A stretch of DNA of 64,000 nucleotides from Trametopsis cervina (taxonomy: Eukaryota > Basidiomycota > Agaricomycetes > Polyporales > Irpicaceae), in NCBI GenBank assembly GCA_022385755.1, contig MU278348.1, positions 283,035 to 347,034 on the forward strand. Direction: 5' to 3'. This document shows, in pieces, positions 11,894 to 23,610 of the stretch (position 1 is the first letter of the stretch; the number at the start of each line of letters is the position of its first letter). The notes under the pieces were generated by a model. The model did no database searches. It was not told the origin of the DNA and was given only the letters and a program-made list of their open reading frames with translations. The translations under genes and the position numbers were made by a program.

Positions 11894-12202
11894 ATGGGCT
11901 GTGCATCAAGTAAACAGCATGAGATATTTCTCGACCAGAACGGTCAGGCGATAGCGGTGTCGAAACGACCGCAATGGAACGAGAAGCGGGTGGGGAGGAA
12001 AGGGCGACCACACACGCAGAAGCCTCATGGCCCTCCGTCACCCGTCGTAACGGATCCAGCACCGTGGGTAGCAAAGACGAGGCCTGTGTTGAGCGAGGTA
12101 GAAGGGGCTCCGAACGTGCTCAATGACGGACAAATGAAGCAGTGCGTTAGACCCATCGATGTGCTACACGTCCCGCTGACCGGCGTGCGGTTGTCGTGCT
12201 AG
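11894..12202 (+). CDS. Small protein with N-terminal MGCxSS dual-acylation motif
   Basis: The frame of 102 aa begins MGCASSKQ. Gly2 followed by Cys3 and Ser at positions 5-6 is the classic N-myristoylation plus palmitoylation signal, which would place the product on the inner face of the plasma membrane. The rest is basic and Pro-rich (KRPQWNEKRVGRKGR, PHGPPSPVV) with no domain I recognise. The ATG at 11867 lies in frame but would bury the motif, so I chose 11894. A donor-like site (GCA|GTGCGT) occurs at about 12141, so the true C-terminus may differ. The MGC motif supports it as a real gene; the rest is unsupported. Confidence 0.5.
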   Translation: MGCASSKQHEIFLDQNGQAIAVSKRPQWNEKRVGRKGRPHTQKPHGPPSPVVTDPAPWVAKTRPVLSEVEGAPNVLNDGQMKQCVRPIDVLHVPLTGVRLSC

Positions 12203-12759
12203 GACATCATAGCAACACACACTAGATGATCAATGTCGCTGTAGGCACGAAGCTTGTGAAAATAGGCAGCCACAAGACTGCCAACCGCTACCTACGCCCT
12301 GGATAATCCCCGTAAAGCTTGCTCGGATGGCATTGAAAACGGCTTCTGGATTGGTAACAGCACCAGGGACTGCACAGGATTGTTGTAGCCACAAGTGTAT
12401 ATTTATACGTCACTTACATGTACATTCATTTGAACACGGACTTGCAAATTTTGTCACATTGATTGTAGAATCTGTCATCGTGGACGGGGTCAAAGAGATT
12501 CAAGAGCAAGGAAGTAAATTCGGGACCAGCTCTGCTTCCGTTTAGCATGCCGTGGGAAAATACGTCAATTTACCATATCTGGCAATAAAGTTGGGATTGG
12601 GTTATGGCCACGCGGTGAGGTTGGGAAATTGTTGGCTACTGTGTTCCATTTACCCACTCATTACCTGAGATTCCTTCGTTTTCGGTACCACGACTGTAAC
12701 GCTATCCTGCACATCCTGCACACGAAACTCGTGTATAATAGCCCCTGCTGCGGGTATTC
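12203..12759. other. Intergenic region, no gene seen
   Basis: AT-richer stretch without long frames. It contains the 5' region of the membrane protein gene that starts at 12760. Confidence 0.5.
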
Positions 12760-15700
12760 ATGACCTCTATACTTTCTCTACGAAATAAACGAGCACCTCA
12801 AGACTCCACATACGACAATAACGATTTTTGGTGGACAACTAGCGGAGGATCGACATTCATTCCCTCTGATACACCTACACCGTCTGGCGATACCCCCACA
12901 CCCTCAATACCTCCCTCTCTCAGCGCGACATCCTCATTTTCTACCCAACCAACCTCTATCTCACTATCCTCTAGTAATCCGACGTCAAACCCATCAAGTT
13001 CTGATGATACTGTCACTGTCATATCTTCCATCCCTATCATTATCACCGAACCTGCGACAACATTCACCTCATTCACCCAAACCACTATTCTCAGCACTCG
13101 CACCGCAAGCGCGTTGGGAGACACACAAACCGGCGCGTCGAGCTTGCAAGTACAATCAGTATGCATTGGAGACGGAGTCGATGCCCAGTCGCTGGGCTTG
13201 GTGACGACGGTTATTGTACCTAGCGTACTCGGTTTAGTGCTATGGGTGAGTCCCATTCCAGTCACCTGTTTGTGCACGCTCACATAATTAGATTATTTTC
13301 GCGACCATACGCCCCCGTTATCGGCAAGTCTACGGTTTGCGCGAGTGGTTCGTCCAGCAAGAGTGCGTTTGCCAATGTATCACCCGCGCAATGCCTTACT
13401 AACAAGTTCAGGCTGAGACCACGACCACTAGGCCGGTCGTTCTTCGCGTTCCTCTTCCCACATGTTCCCCTCGTTCCCTCAATACCTTCGGACGTCTCTG
13501 ACGCAGGCAGAAGCGTGTCAAAGGACGCCGAACTATTCCCCTCCGATGAAGTTCTGATCCAACGCGTGTTGTGGACGTGTCTGCTCATGATCCTCGGTTG
13601 GACCATACTGGGTCTCGCGGCATTCCTGCCCTTGTACATGGTCGACACTCCATGCCTAGCGAAAACCACCCCTCTCCCACAATTCACCGGTGCGTATTCG
13701 GTGTTGCAGGATTTCAGTCTGTTGCGATTACTCCGGTTACTGGACAACGGTTCCGTGCAGACGACGTCAACTCTCGCGCTGCGCGAGCTTGTAGACGGCA
13801 CAGACAGAGCGCCCCAAGTGCGAACGCGCGTAATCATTGCAACTGTACTAGCCATCGTGCTAGGAGTCCTTCCCGTGCTATGGAAGGTAATCCGCGAATT
13901 CAACAGGCTGGTGGCGTATCGAGAACGCTGGACCGCCGTTCGTTGCCAAGGAATCGAGCTCGGCTGGCTCAGTGCGCGTTCCACCCCTGGCTTCGCAGGC
14001 TGGGGAGAGAAGCGTCTGAAGGACTTCATTGTCAAAACTGGGCTGAGTTCTACTTTGGAAACGGGTGAGGGCGGCAATGCCCGCACTCGCCGCCGCAGGC
14101 GCGCCCAGGAACTGAACAGCGAGGAGCGAGGAAATCTGGAGGTCGATGTTCACAGCTTGTTCTCGATAGGGTGACCACTCACGACTTGACCAAGTGTTTG
14201 CTCGCGCTGATCCATTGCTTTATCAGAGATACAACTCACTTGGCCATGCTCATTGACGAGCGGGACGAGATCCTAGAAAACCTTGAAATCGCGGAGACGA
14301 AGTACATCAACTCTTTCAAGCTCTCAACGCCAGACCCGTCAATAGCAGACTTCTATCCGTCCGGACCTCCCCCCGAAGATCAGCCTCCGCCCGTGCCTCC
14401 CAAACCTGAGATCAGCCGTCCAAGACCTCTCGGCAATCCCGTAAGCACCTAGCACGCGTCCAGATATGAGCATAGTCTAACATCACTGCTAGCAACGACG
14501 GAGGCGAAGAGGAAGAAACCCCGCGTTCGGTTCTTCATCGCTGCCACCGACGTCGTATGTTATGCCGTCCCAATACTACAAGCTCCGCGGTGTAGAAGGT
14601 GTCAGCGACGGCCAGTTCACAGACGCAGAGACAGACGAACTCGGTATCGTCCGAGCCCGCCGTCGCGAACCTAGCTTCACAGACTCCTTCAATCAGCGGG
14701 TAGTAGGCTCGCGCTTCCAGGAGGTCAACCGAGACTCCATGGCTTTCGGGCGTATGCCAATAGGCAGCCAGATCATGCTGGAGAAGAACGGGCAAATGGG
14801 TCCTGCCCGATTGACAGAGTCTCCCGTGCCCGATGCTGCACCGTACCACCCGCGCGCTGGGCATACTTCCTGGGATACAGCAGCCTTTAATGAAGGCGAT
14901 CCACCCGCACAATGGTGGACGCACCAACCAGGTGACTCTATCCAGGAGGTCCCAGAGGAGGCTTTGTTAGGCGATGAATGGGTTGACGTGCTGCATGAGG
15001 CACCGGAAGCTTTCCAGAACCAGGAGGACTATAACACAGACACAGCGCCCCGTCGAAGACCTCGACCTCCCCGAGCAGCCAAAGCCACCGTCCCCGACGA
15101 TCGACGCGAGACTTTCCCACTCAGAAACCGCGGGCAGCCCGAAGGCGAAGAGCGAACCCCACCCCACCTGCGCTTACAACCCCGCGCACCGTTCGTCAGA
15201 CCTCTGTCCGGCCTGGTGCACGATGACCTCACCCATATTTATAACGACATAAATAACTGGAGACGCGACCTGAAGAAGATTAACGACGAGATAATCGACA
15301 TGCAGAGGGAGAGCTATAACGAGATTGCGGACGGGACGAAGATCAAGGGCTGGCTTGTGATTGGCCGTGGGTTACGGTACCTACCCGGAATGCAACTAAT
15401 AGAAGGCCGAGCGAAGGAGGATGTCAGATGGGACGAGCTGCAGAATGAAGGGGGCGTTGTGAGATCAATAGGCTACTGGACCGTAGTGGTTATGGTTGGC
15501 ATCCTCCTCGGTATCGGATGTGAGTTCACATATGAGCATGCTTGTGCATGACTGACACATCGCGTACCAGTGACTGCTGTGGCTGGACTCGTTGTTGCAA
15601 CAGCACCCAATTTTGCTCATTATCTGCCGTTCTTCTTGCCTCTTGCAACTGGGAATACGCTTGGAGCTGGCGTGGCTACCGGCCTTGCGGCTGCGCTTGC

Positions 15701-17258
15701 CACTTCTCTGTTCTTAGGATTAGCTCTTATAACCATACAACGTGAGTTCATTGCCACCCTTTTAGTTTCACTTGGCTCATCTTTGACTAGACGCGAGCCA
15801 GCTAAGGAATACACCATCCCTATCCGGTCTCCAACTGGACGTTTTCAAGACCGTGTTCTATATCCTCGCAGTCCTCGGCTCCGTGTGGCTTTTCACAGTA
15901 GGAGCCGTCCTGTTCGCATTTGGCGCATTGAGCACTTCGACCAACGAATCTCCCGTCGTCGCCGACGGTGCCGTGTACATGAGCGCGTTTGCGATGATCG
16001 TACTAGTGAACCTCGCGATAATCATCCCAGCTCTATTGATGCTGCAGCCGGTCCGACTGTGGAGAGTCCTCAGAGAAGAGAAGGCGGCGGTGACGCCCCG
16101 CCAGCGATTCCGGGGTGAGTCTGAAACTCTGTCCTTGTTCTTTACTCTCACCGTCATTTCATTTCATCTGATCGTCATGAATCACGTTCCCGTCGTCGTG
16201 ATGTATAGCCGTGTACCCCAGAAGCTATAACCCGTCCTATGCGACGGCATGCTGCGTGCTCGCCGTGCTGTTGGCTTCGGCCTTTACGCTCATATTCCCA
16301 CTTGTGGGCCTCGCGGCTCTGCTGCTGCTCCTTCTTACGTTAATCGGTACGTGTCGGCACTCGTCCCGCTCATCCGTCGTATTCGGGTACTAACCGTGGT
16401 ATTTTACGTGCTCATAGCCCATCGTTACCTGATTGGTTATGTGTACGGACGCACGCGTTCGCAGACTGGGGGTCTCTTGCAAATTTGGCTCCTCAAGCGA
16501 TTCGGCACGCTCATTGCCTTCCAGCCGCTCGTCCTCGGGCTCATCTTCCTCAGCCGCAGTTTGTGGATCGAAGGCGGAATCCTCTGCGGCACTGCAGCGT
16601 TCGTCGTCACATTTGTCGAGACGTACTGCCGGTGGCGCACGCGGACCCCAGCCAGGACAGCACTGAGCAACGTCACGCAGGACTCGCTCGAGACATTTGG
16701 CAGGTCCGCGAAGCCGAAGGAGGCGAGGGATACCGATGAGGAGAGTACGAGTCTCGTTAGCTCGGCGCGCAACACGCGCAGGCGAGGGTCGTCCTTCGGC
16801 TCGTTTGCCTCGATCCTGGACATGATGTCGCTCACCTTGGCCGTGATGCCTTCGCCGACAGAGAACAGAGGACCGATCCCGCTCGGTACGTCTGCCCCAC
16901 TCCTTCTATCACTTACATGCAGACTAACGAACCTCGCACCCGCGCAGAGACCGAGACGCTCGACGACCTCACCGCAACAGAGCGCGCAGCACGCACGCAC
17001 CCCGACGCGCCACCACACCTGCCCCCTCTGCCGTTCGCGGACCACGCGGAGGAGATGGCTGGGATCCTATACGCGCCTGAACTCCTCGCGCCGCCGCCGG
17101 TGATCTGGCTCCCGAATGACGCCGGTGGGATCGGGCGCGCGGAGGCGTTCGATCTGCAGCGGTACCACGGTCTGCAGGTCACGCTAGACGTGCGCTCGAA
17201 GGAGGACGTCGCGCATCCGAGGCGGTCTACGTCGCCTGGGTCACCGCGGCATGTATGA
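12760..17258 (+). CDS. CSC1/OSCA/RSN1-like multi-pass membrane protein, putative stress-gated cation channel
   Basis: Ten exons join in frame: 12760-13245, 13292-13362, 13412-14170, 14227-14440, 14493-15519, 15571-15741, 15791-16114, 16209-16346, 16418-16885 and 16948-17258. The N-terminus (residues 20-120) is Ser/Thr/Pro-rich and probably extracellular. Then comes a helix ending IFATIRPRYRQVYGLREW, as in RSN1 N-terminal domains, two more helices, and a cytoplasmic part of about 450 residues with LLIDERDEILENLEIAE and a long Pro-rich stretch. The C-terminal half has about seven helices, including ALLLLLLTLIAHRYLIGYVYGR, which resembles the pore-region RSN1_7TM (PF02714). If the family is right it passes cations under membrane tension. 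The assignment rests on the order of helices and short motifs only. Confidence 0.7.
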
Positions 17259-19615
17259 ACGGGTTGTGGGTGTGGTGTGATAGACTGTGTGTGTATTATG
17301 CTGCCTGCTTTTTTCTATGCGTCTCCTCGCGCCATGGTGATTTATTCGTGCGTTTAATGCTGTATATAGGGTGGGACCCTCTTCATCTCCGCGCCTCTTC
17401 TTGATGCTTGCTTGCTTTCGAACGCGTCGTACTACATAGAACAGATACCCTCCGAACACTTCTTCCGCTTTCGTTTTGATGCACCGCGACACGAACCCTT
17501 TCTATACGCCTTACGACTTACCGACTACAGTGCCCCACCATACCTCTTCGGTCGATTTGCTCTGCTTTACGTTTGCTTCATATTTTGTGTTTGCTCACCT
17601 TATTACCTACGTATTTGTGGACACTATTGAAGATGTAACAATTGCTTTTGGTATGAAGAAAAATTGGCCTTCTTCTCGCGCCATGTCGGCTGGCACGCAA
17701 TTCATGATCCCTCCTGCACTCACCTTGTATAATGGTTTCGGGGGAGTACGCCACAACGGTGAGGTAAAATTTGATTAATTCATGTGTCCAACCTGGCGAC
17801 ACGGTATTCAAAGTCTCCACAGCCCGCGTCCATACGCGTCGAACGACTGGCAGCCAATAACACGGGAGGCAGCCGACGAAACAGATGAAGTTGGACGCTC
17901 CACCGACGATCCATATTGTGTTCGCAGTTGCGGTGCTCATGTCGTTACCTTGTGGTAACGTTACGGCAACATGAAGAACACGTCGTACAGGGTTTTGCGC
18001 TCCAAGTGAGATGTTGCTGCCTTGGGGATCCACCGACATTGTTTCAGCGTGCCACGAGGATGCATTTGCTGGCCATAAGCTGCAAGGAATACAGCAGCGT
18101 TCGGGCATGGCGAAGTCCTGAAAAGGTTTCTTGAGCCCTTCTTGCGTGTGCGTTCGTCTATTCTTCTTCGAGGTGTGGCCTGCGCATGGCGTCCGGCGAT
18201 CACTCATATCCTGGAGCTGCGGCAACTTTATCACAACCGTACGCCAATTTGTCGAACACGCCCCTTCTTCGAACGTGTCGCGGACATGTGAATGGTGGGC
18301 GTTGAGTCGAGGGGAGCGGGGGACGCGACGGCGGCTCGGCTCGACATACGACCAATATAACAGAGGGGTGGAGACGCACTTACTTACTCGTCATGATGCA
18401 CCGTACCCCACGCCGAGTAGACCGCTCGCAGGACGTAAAAACCAGTCGTAGGAACACGACGATGGAAAAATGGCAAGAGCGCGAGACGGCAGCAGATGGT
18501 GGTGGAAACACCCCTGTTTTGGTATTATCGTAAGTGGGGTGGGACGGAGTCCTGTGTGATCGGACCGCGCTGTCCTTGAGAACCACAGTCGGTGGTGCGT
18601 CCGCTCCTCCCTGTCTGCTACAGAGTGAGAGATGGTCGGGTCCCCACAGCAACGGCGCAACGAGACGCCACGTAGAACGTAGAATGCGACGCACGTCATG
18701 CGGAAGCCGACGATGCCTGAAGTCAAAAGCTTATGCCGCCGGCGATCTATGACGAGGCATAAATTTGTTAGCGTCTGCGCGCAAGTAACAAAGGAGAAGG
18801 ATAGGTATAGCCAACAGTTTATGATGTATCGGTAACCTGAACATCAGGGTAGATGGAACTGTGGCGGCAGGTGTGTGATTGGCTGGGACAGGGATGCGCC
18901 AGTTGGTGTTGCAATTGTTGCACAAGCGAGGAAACCAGTTGAGACCCTCCTTTCCCAATTTCAATTGGCGGTGGGAGACGGTTGAGCGGTTAGGTGGAGC
19001 GGGTGGGAGCGCTGGCGGCGGGGGCAGGGAGGAGTGAGGGGCATGCAGTGCTTGCTGGCACAGGCGATAACAACTCGTAAGATCCGTCGGCTTGTTCGAT
19101 CGCGCGAAATCCATAGACTGGACGCGGTATTTGCCTTGCAGCAATACTGTATGTGCAGTGATTAAAAACGCAAGCGAGGCTCCGTGCAGAATTCGAAGAG
19201 GGCGAAGTGGATATTCCTGATGACGCGTGTGGCCGAACGCTCTCCCGTGCAGATCTATGGAATGCTGTAAATTCAGATGGGAGGACGCCGCCCGCCGTGG
19301 CTCCCGTGGTCCGAGGGGAGGACCGGGATGGGAGGACGACTGCTGGATATTCGCAAGTGGACAATGCCTGCTCCTTCGCGTGGTCAGATGCCAACGCGCC
19401 TGCGCTCCAACATATCCGACTCGAGTATCCATCCACCTGATTTTAGGGTCCTCGCAGCAGCAGACTTAAACCTGTGCCCTCCGTCCTCTCCGCCTCACTT
19501 TCTTTCCTCTCTACCATCTCTACTGTCCGCAACGCTCGTCGTGCACTCACCTACCTGACCGCTGTCCCGTTTACGACCCTCCCGACCAACGGACGACCTC
19601 TGACCACTCTTCATC
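17259..19615. other. Long intergenic region with no well-supported gene
   Basis: About 2.3 kb. Several open frames on the minus strand (18380-19440) are Pro/Ser-rich with no motif and look like chance frames in GC-rich DNA. One frame at 17578-17940 is listed separately. From 19480 to 19615 the plus strand is pyrimidine-rich, typical of a fungal promoter, ahead of the small gene at 19616. Confidence 0.5.
17578..17940 (-). CDS. Possible small membrane protein, unknown
   Basis: The frame begins MSTATANTIWIVGGASNFICFVG and has one strong hydrophobic segment (residues 9-30) followed by LPVVRRVWTRAVETLN. No family is recognised. There is no second line of support such as splice pattern, paralogue or codon-usage contrast, so it may be a chance frame. 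Confidence 0.22.
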   Translation of the reverse strand: MSTATANTIWIVGGASNFICFVGCLPCYWLPVVRRVWTRAVETLNTVSPGWTHELIKFYLTVVAYSPETIIQGECRRDHELRASRHGARRRPIFLHTKSNCYIFNSVHKYVGNKVSKHKI

Positions 19616-19867
19616 ATGTTGGCCAACTACCCAACTACCCCCGCACAAAACCAAAAGCAGCGGAACACGGCCGAGGATCCGTTCGTCGTGTACGCGCGTT
19701 CCCTGCACGAATACACCCTGCAGCTCTGGACGGAGTCCATCCGGATGGCGCAGGAGCGCAAGCAGCTTAACTCGTCCGTCAAGGCCGAGAGGAAAGCGCG
19801 GGAAGAGCGCAGGCGGAGGAGCGTGGCCGAGCAGAAGGGGATGCAGTCTATGGTATCGGCGTCGTGA
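19616..19867 (+). CDS. Small basic helical protein, unknown
   Basis: The 83-aa frame starts MLANYPTTPAQNQKQRN and has a central helix (DPFVVYARSLHEYTLQLWTESI) followed by a charged coiled-coil-like run rich in Lys, Arg and Glu (KAERKAREERRRRS). A 130-nt pyrimidine-rich promoter precedes it, and a likely 3' UTR intron (GTGAGTAAC...CTAG, about 19898-19953) follows. I recall small proteins of this shape in Agaricomycetes but cannot give a function. Confidence 0.55.
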   Translation: MLANYPTTPAQNQKQRNTAEDPFVVYARSLHEYTLQLWTESIRMAQERKQLNSSVKAERKAREERRRRSVAEQKGMQSMVSAS

Positions 19868-20943
19868 GCTCCTTGCTCTGACGAGCATACACTGCGGGTG
19901 AGTAACTTTGGCTCGCTGAATATGAGCCATGAACACAAAACTCACCCCTTCTAGTGGAAAGTGTCTCCCACACCGCCACTCGATATACGCCTCCTCGCCC
20001 TTCGCTTGCGGACCCCAGTGCTGCATTATGCAGCCTCTCGTGCCCCTCGACTCCCTCCTTCAACAACCTTTACGGTCCAACAACGATAGCGCATGCTTCC
20101 ACCGTTATCCCGTCTTACTCTATCATATTGGACACCACCTGGTCTCTTTTCCCTCATCGTTTCCCTGCTCTCTCCTCTCTTCGATGCTCCCATTTATCGT
20201 ACTATAACGCTCTATACCCATCACACTCGTCACGGCTCTCCTCATCGCTTTCCCCTTATTATGTCCCATACCAGTATCCCCCGACTCGCACCTAATCCAA
20301 TCCCTCACTCCCGGACATCGCACACCCACTCACATCGTCTCCGGATCCCGAACACACCACACACACGGTTGCGCAAACTTGTATTGTATTTACAGTAATG
20401 TAGGATGCTTGCTTTGAGCCCAGGACATTCTCGTAGCTTGCTTGGCGCATATAGTGATGATGTAACTTGTATTATTATCCCATTTTTGATATCGAGCGAC
20501 GCGGGGGATGGTACAATCCCGAGCCCACTGAGGATGGTGGATGAGAGCGGAGAAAAGGAACGAGTTGGTATCCCTGGCCGTCAACTGGGTCTTTAAGGAG
20601 CTTTTGGACTGGGTGAGGGTCTAGATCCTCGACCCGGGAGTGACGCAGTGGTCCTCCCCAGTCATTAGGCGCGCGCATTTACCCATCTAATTACTGCCAC
20701 CATGACACCGTCAGCTTCAGCAACAATTCAATTCGTACATTCCTCACCATGCTACTCATACTTGCGATGATTGTCCACCACAGCGTAGACTTGTCACCTC
20801 ATGAAAGGGTTCATCGGGCTCGGCAAAGCCTGGGTATAGCCTGACGGCGGTCAAGTCGAATTCGAAGATATCTTTGCCTTACACATCATTCGTACAAAAC
20901 ACACGGGTCTATCGCGTACTTACAACCACGAAGCCAGAGCTAG
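19868..20943. other. Intergenic region, no gene seen
   Basis: CT-rich downstream DNA of the small gene up to about 20400, then mixed sequence. A self-complementary stretch at about 20605-20675 was considered as a tRNA and rejected. The last 80 nt are the 5' region of an F-box gene. Confidence 0.5.
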
Positions 20944-22175
20944 ATGGACCAGCCACACGCCTCGCTCTTGACCGCTCTGAACGACGACGTCCTTCTACTC
21001 ATCTGCGCAGCCCTACAACAGCTAACGTTGAAGATACAGACGAGCCGGGATTCGCTCACCACCACTGTGCGTTTCCCCCTGCATTTCAGATCTTGGGTGC
21101 ACCTGAACGCGTTTACAGGTTTATCTGAAGGTTCTGTCTTTGACGTGCAAACGCCTCAGAGCCCTCTGCATCCCTCAACTGTTCGAGTCGATCACGCTCT
21201 GCTGCGGGCCAGAGAGCACCTGGGCCGACGCACTCGCGAGGCTGGAGGCCTGGGACCCAGCGATAGGGCGATACGCCCGGTGAGCTCGCTATCCCTCTCG
21301 TTCGTCTTCTCAAACTAAACCCACACCTTCGGGCAGCGCAGTGACCATCACCCTCCTCTCGAGGTCCAAAGAAGAGCTCCCGTTCCCCGTCTCCCTGCCC
21401 GCCAAACTCGCCAACTTTCTCCAGTCGATCGCCTCGTCGAGCCTGCGCCTTGACTCACTAACTTTTCTCATTGACACCGACCGCACACCGCTCTTCGCCG
21501 CCGAGTTCGCCAGGCGGCGTCTCGTGTTTCCCGGCGTGCGCCGTCTCACGCTCGGCCCAGCGAACGAGGTCCTGATTGCCCACTTCCCCGATACACACAC
21601 GCTGTCCGGACGCCGCTACGAGTGGCTCACAAACGCGAAAGAGCCCTCGCATGCACTTGTACGCGCCGCGGCGGGTCTCGAGCGGCTCGAGTGTCTCGTG
21701 CTGAGGGAGCATTGGGACCCCCGCCTGATGGACGCTGTGCAAGATGTGCTCCCGCGTCTCAAGATCCTCGTCATGGCCCCGCCGTCTACCCTGCATCGGG
21801 ACCTGCCCCTCGAGGTGCGTATCCTGCGCCCGCCGCCGCAGGCACAGGCTTACCGTTCTCTCCGATCCACAGACGCTCGTCGCGTACCTCTCGCGCTTCC
21901 CCGCCCTCGCGATCCTCAGCGTCCCCCCCAGCGCCGTCCTCCTCGCGGGATTCACGCTCTCGCACAGTGGTCTGCTGACGCGGGACAACGTGCAGAAGCG
22001 CCGCGCGGAGGCGGAGGAGCGCATCGCGCGTGCCGTGTTTGAGCAGTGTGCGCAGATGCGCGAGGTGTGGTTTGGTCGATCGCGAAGGGCCACGCTGGGC
22101 CTGGAGGCAGAGGCTGAGGGTGGACGCAGGAAGCTCGTGTGGGATAGCAAGGTGCCGGTGTGGTTGCAGAGGTGA
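20944..22175 (+). CDS. F-box-like protein, intact paralogue
   Basis: Four exons (20944-21066, 21119-21279, 21337-21814, 21873-22175) give 354 aa. The N-terminus MDQPHASLLTALNDDVLLLICAAL is the first F-box helix. Exon 2 begins with the second part (LSLTCKRLRALCIPQLFESI), split from the first by an intron, as in all paralogues here. The remainder resembles degenerate leucine-rich repeats (FPGVRRLTLGP, LERLECLVLREHW, LKILVMAPP) and ends with AEAEERIARAVFEQC, REVWFG and KVPVWLQR. Such proteins are expected to recruit targets to an SCF ubiquitin ligase through Skp1, but the target is unknown. A near copy begins only 250 nt downstream. Confidence 0.75.
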
Positions 22176-22425
22176 GAGTGTGCGTTCTGCGTGCGCCCGA
22201 GCTTCTTGCCTTTGTGTATCACTGGTGAACGCGTGAGGAAACCGGCGTGTGTTGGAAAGGGTGACGATGGTCCGTCATAGTAGCGCTGTGTTTTCTTCAC
22301 CGGATATTCAGACCATGCTTCTTGCCATCATCTGTCCCCAAGGGGTAACTACCTTATACGGTAGAACATCTGGGTACGTTGTGTCTCTTCAAGTATTATA
22401 CTTACCACCGCCAAGCCAGATCTAG

Positions 22426-23051
22426 ATGGACCAGCCACACGCTTCACGCCTCACCTCGCTGAACGACGATGTCATTCTCTATATCTGTGTGGCTCTGCAA
22501 GAGAATGTAGTTTCGGAGATGAGTCAGACATCCCTGTATATCAATATGTTCAGCTCTAAGGTGCGCATTACATGGATATCACGCCTGAGGTGCATCTGAA
22601 TGAGTTTGCAGGCCAGTTTGAAGGCGCTGTCTTCAACATGCAAACGCCTCAGAGCCCTCTGCGCCCCCCTTCTCTTCCGGACGATCGCAGTACAGTTCGC
22701 ATGGAAGAAGGACACATGGACCCGCGCACTCGCGAAGCTGGAGAGCTGGGACCCAGCGATGGCGAAATATGTTCGGTGAGCTGGCTCGTTCTTGGCCTGT
22801 CCGTCGCTACATTATTGGGTAGCACAGTGATCGTCACCCTCTATCCCGGACTCATAACGGAATATCTGTCCTTCCCCGAGTCACTGCCCGCCAAGCTCGC
22901 CGACCTCCTCCAGTCAACCACGCGTCTCGATACGCTGACCGTTCTCATCGACGCCAACCGTGTCCCGCTTTTCGTCGCCGAGTTCGCACAGCGACGCCTC
23001 GTGTTCCCCGGCGTGCGCCGCCTCGTGCTCGGCCCGTCGAACGAAGTCCTA
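22426..23051 (+). pseudogene. F-box gene, 5' part, interrupted by the 7.2-kb element
   Basis: Exon 1 (from ATG 22426, MDQPHASRLTSLNDDV), exon 2 and about 200 nt of exon 3 are open and in frame. The frame ends abruptly at 23051 after GAACGAAGTCCTA. The rest of the gene continues at 30258-30872 without loss of a base. The gene is therefore split by an insertion and was not decayed beforehand. A transcript would end within the element. Confidence 0.85.
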
Positions 23052-23061
23052 CAGTGCCAAG
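23052..23061 (+). repeat. Left terminal inverted repeat of the element
   Basis: CAGTGCCAAG, preceded by the TA of the target duplication. The reverse complement is at 30248-30257. Confidence 0.85.
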
Positions 23062-23610
23062 CGTCAAGACTCGGCGCCTCTCGGGAGGACGCCCGCCAGC
23101 GCTTTGAGTTTTCTACTTCGTCCGTAAGGTTTGCAGTCCCCTGACGCGGAAGATTGCAAGTCCTATCAAGCGCCCGTTAGTCCTAAGCGCGCAGGCACGG
23201 CATTGCCGACAAGCCGCGCACGTGATTGGCCGATAAACTGTACAGGACCCCGAATGCCCATATGCGGAAGCAAAACGCCACAAAGGCAGCAACCCGGATT
23301 GGGAAAGGTCGCCAACCCAAGCGCAAACGCGAACACAGTTCGTCGCCAGGCTTCGTCTCCCACTGCTGCTGTTCGTCAACATGCGGAACACAACAGCTTC
23401 TATCAAATTTACATAGGTGAGGCTCCTCAAGCTTAGCTAGACTGATCAATTGAAAGGGAGGAGTCGACATATAACTAGAAGGTCAATCCACAATTGCGGA
23501 GAGTCAGGAATGCTATTTATATATGGAGTAAGGTACTGTTAACTAACTGCATGTGTATGCTATACGGTGCGTCATAATACGTTCTCATCGCGCTGATAAG
23601 GCTGTCTCGT

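Noticed and set aside
12798..13283. 161-aa minus-strand frame
   Set aside because: Antisense shadow of the Ser/Thr-rich first exon of the CSC1-like gene.
13242..14174. 310-aa open frame starting at 13242
   Set aside because: It starts in the first intron of the CSC1-like gene. Only its later part equals a true exon (13412-14170).
18380..19440. Several minus-strand frames of 100-230 aa
   Set aside because: Proline- and arginine-rich, no motif, no splice logic and no paralogue; likely chance frames in GC-rich DNA.
20605..20675. Self-complementary stretch considered as a tRNA gene
   Set aside because: There is a GGGTCGAGGATC-like run, but no proper A box, no anticodon arm of the right size and no clover-leaf spacing.
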